Notes under the pieces: model-generated | The model's database searches: none | Seen by the model: only the letters and a program-made list of their open reading frames with translations | Told to the model about the DNA's origin: nothing | Translations under genes and position numbers: made by a program | In this document: positions 17,986 through 26,254 of the stretch, in pieces | Position numbering within the stretch: the stretch's first letter is position 1 | How the letters are laid out: each line of letters begins with the position of its first letter | Assembly (NCBI RefSeq): GCF_003185915.1 | Contig: NZ_QHLZ01000007.1 | Location: 62,001 to 126,000, forward strand | DNA length: 64,000 nucleotides | Origin: Arthrobacter psychrochitiniphilus | GTDB taxonomy: Bacteria > Actinomycetota > Actinomycetes > Actinomycetales > Micrococcaceae | Reading direction: 5' to 3'

Positions 17986-18285
17986 ATGGCAACGGATTAC
18001 GACGCACCCCGCAACAAGGACGAAGACCACGAGACAGAGTCGCTTCAGGCGCTCCAGGTTCAGCGTGGCGGTGCACAGACGGCCCATATTGACGTCGAAG
18101 ATTCAGACACCGCAGAGGGCATGGATCTGCCCGGCGCGGACCTCTCCAACGAGGAACTGGTTGTTCAGGTCATTCCCGCCCAGGATGATGAATTCACCTG
18201 CTCATCATGCTTCCTGGTCCGCCACCGCAGTCAGGTAGCACGCGAAAAGAACGGCATGCTGTTCTGCAAGGATTGCGAAGGCTAA
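17986..18285 (+). CDS. DUF4193 family protein (zinc-ribbon tail)
   Basis: 99 residues. An acidic N-terminal half (MATDYDAPRNKDEDHETESL... PGADLSNEELVVQVIPAQ) is followed by a C-terminal CxxC-x(n)-CxxC zinc ribbon (FTCSSCFLVRHRSQVAREKN, then FCKDC). This is the conserved actinobacterial DUF4193 family, whose role is not known. The strong conservation and single-domain size suggest a partner of the transcription or translation machinery, but that is inference. Confidence 0.88.
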   Translation: MATDYDAPRNKDEDHETESLQALQVQRGGAQTAHIDVEDSDTAEGMDLPGADLSNEELVVQVIPAQDDEFTCSSCFLVRHRSQVAREKNGMLFCKDCEG

Positions 18286-18392
18286 AGAGGCCGGTACAGC
18301 CCGCGGCAGCCTAAGCACTGCCGTAGGCTCAGCTGCACTGCCGGCACGTAGCGTTCGTTGCAGCCGGGCGTCATCAAGCAGGAGAGCAAATC

Positions 18393-20063
18393 ATGGTTGA
18401 GCGTGTTCAAGAGCTAGCGGCGCGGTTCGCCGCGCCCGGCGCTAATGCGCCGTGGCTACTGTGCGACAGCCATCCCGCTGGCGAGATTGCCTTCACGGTG
18501 ATTGACGCAGAGTTAGAGAGCATGGACATCAGTTACGGCGAACTGCGAGCGAAGTCCACGCAGTTCGCCGCAGCTTTGCGCTCTCTTGGAGTCAAGCGCG
18601 GAGATCACGTGGCCACTCTCATGGCGAAGTCTGCCGAGCTGGTGATTGCTCTGCTGGGAATTTGGCGGCTGGGGGCCGTTGACGTTCCGCTCTTTACGGC
18701 TTTCGCCCATGACGCCATTGACTTCCGCCTTAAGTCCAGCGGTACGCGGCTGGTCATTTGCGATGCCGATCAGCGCCGCAAGCTGATGCCGCCGGGCGAG
18801 GTCCCCACCGATGCCTCCCTGCCGGTGGTGGTGGCTCACGGTGACGCTTTTGGTTACGATCTCTCACTCGATGAGATGGTGGCCGGGACCGGCGCCTTTG
18901 CCGAGCTGGGAGAACTTTCCGCTGCAGATACTGCCCCGCACGACGTCGGACCGGTGGCCGTGGGTGGGGGTGGAACGCTGGCGCAGTTGTTTACCTCAGG
19001 GACCACTGGCGCGCCCAAGGGTGTGCCCATTCCCCTGCAGGCGGTAGCTTCCTTTGCTGGCTACCACCACTTTGGTTTGGATGTCCGCAAGGACGATGTT
19101 TTCTGGAACGCTGCCGATCCCGGCTGGGCTTACGGCTTGTACTTCGCTATCTTGGGGCCCCTGGCCGCAGGTCACCGCTCACTATTGCTCCGTGCCCCCT
19201 TCACACCAGAGCTGGTGTGGGCCGTCATGGAGAAATTCTCCGTCACTAACTTTGCCGCAGCCCCCACGTTGTACCGTGCATTGCGCGCAGGATCCCCGGA
19301 CGGGCTCCACCACCAGCTGCGCCGGGCCTCCAGCGCCGGTGAGCCGCTGACTCCCGACGTGATTGCCTGGGGCAAAGAGCGCTTTGGCGTGGACGTGCAT
19401 GACCACTACGGCCAAACCGAGTTGGGCATGGTGGCCGGCAATGCCTGGGATGAATCCCTACAGGCACCCTTGCGGCCCGGCTCCATGGGCGTGCCGTTGC
19501 CGGGCTGGAGCGTGGACGTGCTGGCCGAGAATGTTGATGTGCCAGCCGCTGATGGGGAGCAGGGCCGCATAGCAGTCAATGTTCCACAAAGTCCCTTCAT
19601 GTGGTTTTCCGGCTATGTGGATGCCCCGGCAAAGACTATGGAACGGTTCAGCGCTGACGGCCAGTGGTACCTCACCGGTGATGCCGGCCGCCGAGATAGC
19701 GATGGTTTCATTTACTTCTCTGCACGCGATGATGATGTCATCATCATGGCCGGGTACCGTATTGGCCCCTTCGACGTGGAATCCGTCATGGTGCGGCACC
19801 CAGGCGTTGGCGAAGTAGCGGTCATTGGCGCCCCGGATGATATTCGCGGTGAGGTTTTGGAAGCTTTTGTGGTGCTGCGCCCCGGATACCAGGCCTCCGA
19901 TGAGCTCTGTATGGAATTGCAGCAGTTGGTAAAAACCGGATTTGCCGCCCATGCTTACCCGCGGCGCATTCACTTTGTTTCAGAACTGCCCAAAACACCC
20001 AGCGGCAAGGTGCAGCGTTTTGTATTGCGCCGGGACCGGGCAGCAATGACCGAGAAAAACTAG
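18393..20063 (+). CDS. AMP-forming acyl-CoA synthetase (acetyl/medium-chain type)
   Basis: 556 residues, ATG with AGGAGAG upstream. ANL-superfamily motifs are in order: P-loop LFTSGTTGAPKGVPIP, DHYGQTELG, WYLTGDAG, the hinge region DDDVIIMAGYRIGPFDVES, and the catalytic Lys in KTPSGKVQRFVLRR. It activates a carboxylic acid as acyl-AMP and transfers it to CoA. The overall pattern is closest to acetyl-CoA and medium-chain acyl-CoA synthetases; the exact acid cannot be read from sequence. DUF2568 follows after 16 bases, probably in the same transcript. Confidence 0.88.
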   Translation: MVERVQELAARFAAPGANAPWLLCDSHPAGEIAFTVIDAELESMDISYGELRAKSTQFAAALRSLGVKRGDHVATLMAKSAELVIALLGIWRLGAVDVPLFTAFAHDAIDFRLKSSGTRLVICDADQRRKLMPPGEVPTDASLPVVVAHGDAFGYDLSLDEMVAGTGAFAELGELSAADTAPHDVGPVAVGGGGTLAQLFTSGTTGAPKGVPIPLQAVASFAGYHHFGLDVRKDDVFWNAADPGWAYGLYFAILGPLAAGHRSLLLRAPFTPELVWAVMEKFSVTNFAAAPTLYRALRAGSPDGLHHQLRRASSAGEPLTPDVIAWGKERFGVDVHDHYGQTELGMVAGNAWDESLQAPLRPGSMGVPLPGWSVDVLAENVDVPAADGEQGRIAVNVPQSPFMWFSGYVDAPAKTMERFSADGQWYLTGDAGRRDSDGFIYFSARDDDVIIMAGYRIGPFDVESVMVRHPGVGEVAVIGAPDDIRGEVLEAFVVLRPGYQASDELCMELQQLVKTGFAAHAYPRRIHFVSELPKTPSGKVQRFVLRRDRAAMTEKN

Positions 20064-20079
20064 CAGGCGGAGAAATCTA

Positions 20080-20481
20080 GTGGGACGACGCAGGGTGGAT
20101 GGGCCTCAGGGAGCACGCTTGGACATGGTTGCGTTGAGCCCTGCGCTCCGGGGCGCAAGCCAGGTCCTCGGCTTCGTGCTGGAGGTGGCCATGCTGGCCG
20201 CATTCCTCTACTGGGGGTTCGCCCAGGCTGCACCCTGGAACCTAGTCCTTGGCATAGCGCTCCCAGCGGTTGTGGTTGTTCTGTGGGGCGCCTTCTTGGC
20301 TCCTCGCAGCGAACGCTTTGTGGGGGCCCAACGCGCACTGTGGGCGGCCCTGCTCCTGTTCGTAGCCGCGGCTGTGGCCCTGTTCAGCGCCGGCTCAGCT
20401 GTTCTGGGCATCCTCATGCTGGTGGGAGCGGTGAGCCATTTTTGCCTGGCCCGCTGGCTCAGTGACCCGAAGGCTCAGTGA
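20080..20481 (+). CDS. DUF2568 (YrdB-like) membrane protein
   Basis: 133 residues from GTG 20080, with a modest GGAG 8 bases upstream. It has about four membrane helices with the DUF2568 pattern (LGFVLEVAMLAAFLYWGFAQ... WGAFLAPRSERFV). Function unknown. The last residues and the stop lie in a 16-bp tandem duplication (20457-20488): without it the protein would end two residues earlier at a TAA. Confidence 0.72.
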   Translation: MGRRRVDGPQGARLDMVALSPALRGASQVLGFVLEVAMLAAFLYWGFAQAAPWNLVLGIALPAVVVVLWGAFLAPRSERFVGAQRALWAALLLFVAAAVALFSAGSAVLGILMLVGAVSHFCLARWLSDPKAQ

Positions 20482-20488
20482 CCCGAAG
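20457..20488 (+). repeat. 16-bp tandem duplication over the DUF2568 stop
   Basis: GCTCAGTGACCCGAAG occurs twice head-to-tail (20457-20472 and 20473-20488). The first copy is read in frame; the second supplies the TGA stop. Likely a recent replication-slippage event with almost no effect on the protein. Confidence 0.9.
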
Positions 20489-20524
20489 TAATAGCCGGGA
20501 AGCTGCCGGTCAGAGCCCGGAGAT

Positions 20525-21280
20525 TCAGAGCCCGGACATGTGGGGGACCATCAGGGTTCCTCCCGTGGGCTCCTGAACGCAGCAGCCAGCGTGCTGTCCT
20601 ACCGATGCCAGCCACAGCGAAACCGCAGCGTCAGGGCCCAAGGTGAGAGGGCCGGCGTCGTGCGTGGCAGTTCTCAGGCCCACCTGCCAGCCGGCGCCAA
20701 AGGGCAACTGGCCAACTACCAACAGCTCCGTGTCAAGCCCCAGCCCCTGCTGCTCAAAGTAGCGCAAAAGCTCAGGGTCATGATCGCTGATGCGGCTGAT
20801 CCGGCCTACATGCCCAGGATCGAGCTCGTCCAGACGGTGTGAGGGGACCATGGCGATCTGGCCCTGCGCATCGGGGATGGGATCGCCATGAGGGTCACGG
20901 AACGGGTGGCCCAACTTGGCGCTCATGCGTTCAATGAAATGATCAGAGACGGCATGTTCTAGCTGCTCCGCCTCGTCATGGACCTCGTCCCAGGTGTAAC
21001 CGAGCTCGTTCACCAGGTACGTTTCCAAAAGCCTGTGCCGCCGGACCATGGATAAGGCAAGGCTCAGACCCTTGGGTGTCAGGTGAATGGGGCTGTAGGG
21101 CTGGTGATCCACAAGGCCCTGATCCTTGAGCTTGCGCACCATTTCTGAGACGGATGAATTGGCAACGCCCAGGCGGGTGGCCAGCACCGAGGAGGTGATG
21201 GGTTTGTCCTGCCACTCGGTGTAGGCATAAATGACCTTCACATAGTCTTCGAAGCTGGAGGAAGTGGCAGTTGGTTTCAC
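20525..21280 (-). CDS. mntR: Manganese-responsive DtxR-family regulator (MntR-like)
   Basis: About 251 residues from GTG 21280 (VKPTATSSSFEDYVKVIYAY); the frame stays open to 21325, which overlaps mntH, so the start is a choice. Winged helix (PITSSVLATRLGVANSSVSEMVRKLKDQGLVDH), then the DtxR metal-binding and dimer domain (LETYLVNELGYTWDEVHDEAEQLEHAVSD, with His and Glu ligands) and a C-terminal FeoA/SH3-like domain. It lies just downstream of mntH on the same strand, and the palindrome upstream of mntH is its likely operator. The link to mntH makes Mn(II) the likely co-repressor. Confidence 0.86.
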   Translation of the reverse strand: MKPTATSSSFEDYVKVIYAYTEWQDKPITSSVLATRLGVANSSVSEMVRKLKDQGLVDHQPYSPIHLTPKGLSLALSMVRRHRLLETYLVNELGYTWDEVHDEAEQLEHAVSDHFIERMSAKLGHPFRDPHGDPIPDAQGQIAMVPSHRLDELDPGHVGRISRISDHDPELLRYFEQQGLGLDTELLVVGQLPFGAGWQVGLRTATHDAGPLTLGPDAAVSLWLASVGQHAGCCVQEPTGGTLMVPHMSGL

Positions 21281-21297
21281 ACTCTTCAGCCTACCCG

Positions 21298-22548
21298 TTA
21301 GCCCTGCCCCGTGAAGGTTAGCCACAGCAGCAGCGCGTTGAGAGCCACGATCAACACCACGCTCACCAATGCGGCCAAGCGCAGGAGCAGGCCGTCACGG
21401 TGTTCGCCCATCAGTTTTTTGCTGGCCGTCAGGCGTAGGAGGGGAATCAGCGCAAAGGGGATGCCGAAACTGAGCACAATCTGGCTAACAATCAGCGCCC
21501 ACGTGGGGTCCACACCGACGGAGAGCAAGATGATAGCCGGGATCAGGCTCACCATTCGCCGGGTTTGCAGGGGGATGCGCACCTTGAGCAAGCCGTTCAT
21601 GATGGTGGAGCCTGCGTAGGCGCCCACCGAGGTTGACGCGAGTCCTGACGCTAGCAAGCCCACGGCAAAGACCACGCCTATCACCGGCCCCAGACTGGCG
21701 ACAATGGCGGCATGGGCTCCTTCAATACTGTCAGTTCCAGAGATTCCACCCAAGGTGGAGGCCGCTAGCAGTAGCATGCCAATGTTGACGGCGCCGGCAA
21801 GAATAAGGGCCAAGACTACATCGATCCGGGTCGCCTTGATGATCTGGCGCAGGCGCTCTGGGGTGCTGCGGGCATCCGTATGGCGGTCCTTGGCCAGCTG
21901 TGAATGCAGATAAATGGCGTGCGGCATCACCGTTGCACCCAGCATGCCAGCCGCCAGCATGATGCTATTGGCGCCGTCGAACCGGGGTACCAGCCCGCCG
22001 ATCACACCTGCCGGATCTGGTGGACTGAGCACCAGGCCTGCCAGAAAACCAATGGTGATAATGACGAGCAGAACAATAATGACGCTCTCAAAATGGCGTT
22101 GGCCGCGTCTATTCTGAACTGTCAGCAGAGCCATGGAAGCCAGGCCCACAATGAGCCCGCCTATGGGCAACGGAACCTGAAACAGCAAGTGTAGGGCGAT
22201 GGCGCCGCCCACCACTTCCGCAAGATCGGTGGCCATGGCCACGAGCTCGGCCTGCACCCAAAAGAGCCGGCGGTTGCGGGTGCTGAAGCGTTCACCCAAG
22301 TGCTCCGGCAGGGATTTGCCCGTCACCACCCCCAACTTTGCGGATTGGTACTGGACCAGCATGGCCATGACATTGGCTGTGACCAAAACCCACACGAGCA
22401 GGTAGCCGTATTTGGCGCCGGAGGTCAGGTTAGCGGCCACGTTGCCGGGATCAACGTAGGCAATGGCCGCGACAAAGGCCGGGCCCAGCAGCAGCATCAT
22501 GCCACCGCGAGGCCTGCGCCGTGCTGTCCTCTTGGCAGTGTCGAGCAA
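21298..22548 (-). CDS. mntH: Nramp-family manganese transporter
   Basis: 416 residues from a TTG at 22548, preceded by AAAGGCGAG. The Nramp signature DPGNVAANL lies in the first helix and the sixth-helix region reads GATVMPHAIYLHSQL, both carrying metal-coordinating residues (Asp, Asn, Met). About eleven helices. It imports Mn(II), and possibly Fe(II), with protons. Operon with mntR downstream, 17 bases apart. Confidence 0.94.
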   Translation of the reverse strand: MLDTAKRTARRRPRGGMMLLLGPAFVAAIAYVDPGNVAANLTSGAKYGYLLVWVLVTANVMAMLVQYQSAKLGVVTGKSLPEHLGERFSTRNRRLFWVQAELVAMATDLAEVVGGAIALHLLFQVPLPIGGLIVGLASMALLTVQNRRGQRHFESVIIVLLVIITIGFLAGLVLSPPDPAGVIGGLVPRFDGANSIMLAAGMLGATVMPHAIYLHSQLAKDRHTDARSTPERLRQIIKATRIDVVLALILAGAVNIGMLLLAASTLGGISGTDSIEGAHAAIVASLGPVIGVVFAVGLLASGLASTSVGAYAGSTIMNGLLKVRIPLQTRRMVSLIPAIILLSVGVDPTWALIVSQIVLSFGIPFALIPLLRLTASKKLMGEHRDGLLLRLAALVSVVLIVALNALLLWLTFTGQG

Positions 22549-22580
22549 GGTCTCGCCTTTCGATGATCCTAAGTAGTTTA

Positions 22581-22596
22581 TTTAGGTATACCGAAA
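22581..22596. promoter_or_regulatory. DtxR/MntR-type operator upstream of mntH
   Basis: TTTAGGTATACCGAAA is a 16-bp palindrome with one mismatch (half-site TTTAGGTA), centred about 40 bases upstream of the mntH start. The TAGGT half-site is typical of DtxR-family operators. MntR, encoded by the next gene, is the obvious ligand, giving Mn-dependent feedback. Assignment is inferred from sequence and context. Confidence 0.65.
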
Positions 22597-22669
22597 TTCT
22601 AAAACGTGGCAGGGGTGGTTGTCGAGCCGGGAACGACTTATAGAAACTTTACGGGTGCCCGGGCCGCAG

Positions 22670-23437
22670 CTAGCGTTTTTGCGCCCGCCATGTTTGGGAG
22701 CTGTACGGTAGCTCAATGCTTTCACCGGGCGCGTGTTCCAGATGCTCATACAAGTACCACTGCAGATTGGTGATGACCTTGTCCCTGACCTGGTCTGTTG
22801 CCCTGAGGTAATAGCTGCGTGACTTTGCCAGATCGATGATCTCCTCAGCCGTGCGCTGCTGGGACCAACGGGAGGTGTGAGGCTGGGCAGGGAAGAATTC
22901 CGGACCAATCTGAGGGCTGAAATCTGCCTTGTGCACATCCCCTGCGTGCATGATCCGGGCCAAGCGGTGAACCCAGGGGAGTCCGACGTCCAGCTGGTTC
23001 CAAATCAGGCCCAAGGTTCCCCCCGGACGCAGTACGCGGGCAATCTCGGTACTTGCCGCGAGAGGATCCACCCAGTGCCAAGCCTGGGCCACCACGGCCA
23101 AGTCCATGGATTCATCCGGTAGGAGCAACTTTTCGGCGGTACCCACAACGGTGGTGACCTGGGGCAGCTCCGCGCCAAGTTGCGCCAGCATGTCCGCTGA
23201 GGGGTCCACCGCCGTCATCGAGAAGTTGTGAAGGGCCAACAGCTGCGTGTATTTGCCCGTGCCTGCACCAATGTCCACCACATCTTGGACGCTCCCGGCA
23301 GTTTCCAGCAGCCACGTCAAGGAATCCTCAGGGTAACCCGGGCGCACCAAATGATAATGCCCGCCGCCTTCCAAAAACGCGGCGGCCATGTGTTTGCGCC
23401 GCGCCGCATCAAAGACCGGTCCGCCGGTGCCTGCCAT
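22670..23437 (-). CDS. Class I SAM-dependent methyltransferase
   Basis: 255 residues from ATG 23437, supported by AGGAG 6 bases upstream; the frame opens 9 codons earlier. Motif I VVDIGAGTGKYTQLL, then TAVDPSADML, VVGTAEKLLLPDESMDLAVVAQAWHWVD and VLRPGGTLGLIWN, all typical of the methyltransferase 11 fold. It is close to the actinobacterial small-molecule methyltransferases with the AWHWVD box. The substrate is unknown. It may be cotranscribed with the cysteine-desulfurase-like gene upstream (131-base gap). Confidence 0.82.
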   Translation of the reverse strand: MAGTGGPVFDAARRKHMAAAFLEGGGHYHLVRPGYPEDSLTWLLETAGSVQDVVDIGAGTGKYTQLLALHNFSMTAVDPSADMLAQLGAELPQVTTVVGTAEKLLLPDESMDLAVVAQAWHWVDPLAASTEIARVLRPGGTLGLIWNQLDVGLPWVHRLARIMHAGDVHKADFSPQIGPEFFPAQPHTSRWSQQRTAEEIIDLAKSRSYYLRATDQVRDKVITNLQWYLYEHLEHAPGESIELPYSSQTWRAQKR

Positions 23438-23568
23438 GGTGCTCCTGAAAGTTGTGCCGGTCAATGCCGTTCAACTTTACCCCCAGGTGCTCCCCGCCCC
23501 GCACTTCCGGACGCTACTGCGTCTGCAAAATATGCCCGAATCTAACCGAGCGCTGGTATGGGGGTGGG

Positions 23569-24981
23569 TTAGTGGATGCTGCAGGGGGCTGCCCCTGCTG
23601 TCCCTGGCGTGTTCGGGGCCCAGCTGGGGTACTCCCGGTTGTCATTGACGGGGACCCAGCGGCCGGAATCCACCACGTAGTCCCAGCCCAAGCCCTCCTG
23701 CAACAACGTTTGGATTCCGGCCACCAAGCGCTGAGCGTCCTCCAGCTGTGAGCCCACACCAAAGCTTGCGCGTAGGGAACCCGCGGGCAGGCCTAAGCGG
23801 TTAAGCAGCGGGTGTGCGCAAAACTTTCCGTCACGCACGCCCACGCCGTGCTCGGCGGAGAGGTATGCGGCCACCAGCCCGGCGTCGTACCCGGTGACCG
23901 AGAAGTTGACCACCCCAATGCTGCCGCAGTCCGGGTACGTGTCCGCGTCGCTAAAGAGCGAGTGGACAGTGACGCCCTCTAGCTCGTTGAGGCCGGCCAC
24001 CAAGTGGGCGCGCAATTGCTGCTCGTGCTGGTGCCAGTCATCAGCATTCAGCGCAGCCAGCACAGAGGTGGCCTTGGCCAAGGTGGCGGCACCCAAAACG
24101 TTGGGAGTGCCGCCCTCGTGGCGGGCCGGTCCGGTGGTCCAGCTGATGGATTCAAGCCGGACGTCCTTCACGGCTCCGCCACCGGCAAGGTGAGGGTGAC
24201 CGGCGTCGAGCCAGTCAGGGCGGCCCACTAAAACCCCGGCGCCGAAAGGTGCGTAAAGCTTGTGGCCCGAGAACGCCAAGTAGTCAATGCCGGTGGCAGT
24301 CAGATCGATCCGGCGGTGCGGCGCCAGTTGGGCGGCATCGAGAACAATCCGGGCGCCATAGCGGTGCGCCAGGGCAGTCAATTCGGCCACGGGCAGCACC
24401 TCCCCTGTCACGTTGGAGGCTCCGGTAACGGCCACGAGCAGCACGTTTCCTGCCCGCAGCGCCGTCTCAACACGGTCTAAGGTAGCGGCGATGGAGTCAG
24501 CGCCAACAACTGAACGGTGCGGCAGAGCCTGCCAAGGCAGCAGATTCGCATGGTGTTCAATGTCCAGGTAGAGCACCTCGCCGTGAACGTTGGAACGGCC
24601 CTCGGTGAAGCCCCTCTGTTGCAAAATCGATTCCACACAACCCGCCAACAAGTTCAGCGAATCTGTGGTGTTACGGGTGAAAATGACCGTGTCATCAGGC
24701 CGGGCGCCCACAAAACCGGCAACAATCTTGCGAGCATTTTCATAGACGGAGGTGCTGACCTGCGAGGCGAATCCAGCGCCACGATGCACACTCGCGTAGA
24801 ACGGCAGCACCTCATTCAGGTGCGCTGCCACGTCCTTGATGGCCGGGGCAGACGCTGCATAGTCCAGGTTGGCGTAACGCACATGCCCGCCGTGAATCAA
24901 GGGGGCCGCCAGATCCTGGCCCACCACGGGCAGGAGCGGTGAATCAATGAGTTGTGTTGCATCCAAAACGGCAGAGCTCAT
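23569..24981 (-). CDS. Class V aminotransferase / cysteine-desulfurase-like enzyme under SAM-IV control
   Basis: 470 residues from ATG 24981 with AAGGAA upstream; the frame opens 14 codons earlier, inside the riboswitch expression region. PLP-binding motifs: HHANLLPW, the Asp in VLDAAQLAPHR, and the Schiff-base Lys in SGHKLYAPFGAG. Near the C-terminus GVGVRDGKFCAHPLLNRLG has the conserved Cys loop of SufS/CsdA-type desulfurases. The enzyme probably removes sulfur or selenium from a cysteine-like substrate. The SAM-IV riboswitch in its leader ties it to methionine and SAM supply rather than to Fe-S assembly. Confidence 0.8.
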   Translation of the reverse strand: MSSAVLDATQLIDSPLLPVVGQDLAAPLIHGGHVRYANLDYAASAPAIKDVAAHLNEVLPFYASVHRGAGFASQVSTSVYENARKIVAGFVGARPDDTVIFTRNTTDSLNLLAGCVESILQQRGFTEGRSNVHGEVLYLDIEHHANLLPWQALPHRSVVGADSIAATLDRVETALRAGNVLLVAVTGASNVTGEVLPVAELTALAHRYGARIVLDAAQLAPHRRIDLTATGIDYLAFSGHKLYAPFGAGVLVGRPDWLDAGHPHLAGGGAVKDVRLESISWTTGPARHEGGTPNVLGAATLAKATSVLAALNADDWHQHEQQLRAHLVAGLNELEGVTVHSLFSDADTYPDCGSIGVVNFSVTGYDAGLVAAYLSAEHGVGVRDGKFCAHPLLNRLGLPAGSLRASFGVGSQLEDAQRLVAGIQTLLQEGLGWDYVVDSGRWVPVNDNREYPSWAPNTPGTAGAAPCSIH

Positions 24982-25026
24982 GAGAAATTCCTTCGACACC
25001 AAAGGACCTTTTGGGGGTGCCAAGAA

Positions 25027-25139
25027 GTCCGCGCTTGCCAGAACCGAACAGGTTTGGCCAGGTCGTCACCCGGGGCACCCCACCGCGAAAGGAGGGTTGC
25101 CGGCCAGCAAACCGGGGTTTAGCGCTGGCACTCGTGACC
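25027..25139 (-). promoter_or_regulatory. SAM-IV riboswitch
   Basis: Read on the minus strand from 25139, the RNA begins GGTCACGAGTGCCAGCGCTA, continues with CTGGCCGGCAACCCTCC and GCGGTGGGGTGCCCCGGGTG, closes the first stem with GACGACC and ends with a pseudoknot segment GGCAAGCGCGGAC. These elements, in this order and spacing, match the actinobacterial SAM-IV class as I remember it. It sits about 45 bases upstream of the desulfurase-like start, and a possible -10 TACTCT lies just before it. Binding of S-adenosylmethionine is expected to reduce expression. Confidence 0.88.
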
Positions 25140-25232
25140 TATGCCCAAAAGAGTAGCCCAAGATTTCTGCCGGTGCATCTATTACGTTTCATTTCGCACA
25201 CCCTGGGTGAGGGCCGCGGATGGGGAAACAAA

Positions 25233-25260
25233 GAACGACGGCGGGAGGCCGCCGTCGTTC
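25233..25260 (-). terminator. Intrinsic terminator of hisN
   Basis: GAACGACGGCGG (25233-25244) pairs perfectly with CCGCCGTCGTTC (25249-25260) over a GAGG loop. On the minus strand the hairpin is followed by TTTGTTTCCCC. It is 40 bases past the hisN stop. Confidence 0.9.
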
Positions 25261-25300
25261 TTAACTCACTTGTACTTTATTATTTTATGCGTCCAACGGG

Positions 25301-26116
25301 TCAGCCCAACAAGTCATCCCAATTGGGGTTCAGACGTTGTAGAACTTCCGTGTGGAGGATGGAATTGGTGGCCAGGGCGTTGCCGCCGAAGGGGCCGTCG
25401 GCTCCCTCGAGCGAGGTGAAACGGCCGCCGGCTTCCTGCACAATGGGGACCAGTGCAGCCATATCATAGAGGTTCAATTCCGGCTCGCAGGCAATGTCAA
25501 CACTGCCCTCAGCCACCATGCAATACGACCAGAAATCGCCATAGGCCCGGGTGCGCCAGACATCGTCGGTCAAGGAAATGAACTCATCACGGTTGCCACG
25601 TTCGGCCCAGCCCGTGAGCGAAGAGTATGAGAGTGAAGCATCTTTGAGCTCGGCCACATTAGAGACTCGGATGCGGGTGGCGGCGGCGAGCGACTTGCCC
25701 ATGTATGCGCCCGTTCCTTGGGCCGCCCACCAACGCTTGCCCAGCGCAGGGGCACTAACAAGGCCGACTACGGGGACGCCGTCGTCAATTAGAGAGATCA
25801 GGGTGGCCCAGACCGGCACACCACGGACAAAGTTCTTGGTCCCGTCAATGGGATCGATAACCCAGCGCCGCGAACCGTGGCCACTGCTGCCGAACTCCTC
25901 ACCCAAGACTGCGTCGCGGGGGCGGACCCGGGAGAGCTGGCTGCGGATGGACTCTTCTGCGGCCTTGTCGGCGTCGGTGACAGGGCTCAGATCCGGCTTG
26001 GTCTCGACGGCCAAATCCAAGGCCTTAAAACGGGACATGGTCAGGGAGTCAACACTGTCAGCAAGGACATGGGCCAGGCGGAGATCGTCGTTGTACGTCT
26101 GGGGTGCGAAGGTCAT
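25301..26116 (-). CDS. hisN: Histidinol-phosphatase, inositol-monophosphatase type
   Basis: 271 residues. Motifs of the IMPase fold: GEEFG (metal Glu), [12 protein letters not shown] (metal Asp pair) and the C-terminal [22 protein letters not shown]. The closest pattern is actinobacterial HisN, which dephosphorylates L-histidinol phosphate, the penultimate step of histidine biosynthesis. A plain inositol or nucleotide phosphatase remains possible since the fold is shared. The next genes upstream, rsgA and aroA, are on the same strand. Confidence 0.86.
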   Translation of the reverse strand: MTFAPQTYNDDLRLAHVLADSVDSLTMSRFKALDLAVETKPDLSPVTDADKAAEESIRSQLSRVRPRDAVLGEEFGSSGHGSRRWVIDPIDGTKNFVRGVPVWATLISLIDDGVPVVGLVSAPALGKRWWAAQGTGAYMGKSLAAATRIRVSNVAELKDASLSYSSLTGWAERGNRDEFISLTDDVWRTRAYGDFWSYCMVAEGSVDIACEPELNLYDMAALVPIVQEAGGRFTSLEGADGPFGGNALATNSILHTEVLQRLNPNWDDLLG

Positions 26117-26188
26117 GGGTTCACGCTATCGCGGTTTAGGCCCAACACCCGTCAGGACGCCGCTGGGCCTGCGCACCATTTGTCCGCC

Positions 26189-26221
26189 AACGGTGCGCCA
26201 CTCTTGAAGTGGAGCACCATT
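26189..26221. repeat. 33-base palindromic intergenic element, copy 1
   Basis: Inverted repeat (GGTGC-x-CCACT ... AGTGG-x-GCACC) located 34 bases after the rsgA stop. On the minus strand it agrees at 29 of 33 positions with the element at 46118-46150. A half copy (GCGCACCATTTG) lies at 26171-26182. See the finding on dispersed palindromes. Confidence 0.75.
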
Positions 26222-26254
26222 GACGGGTCAACCGTGCGCGGCACCAGGGCCGCG

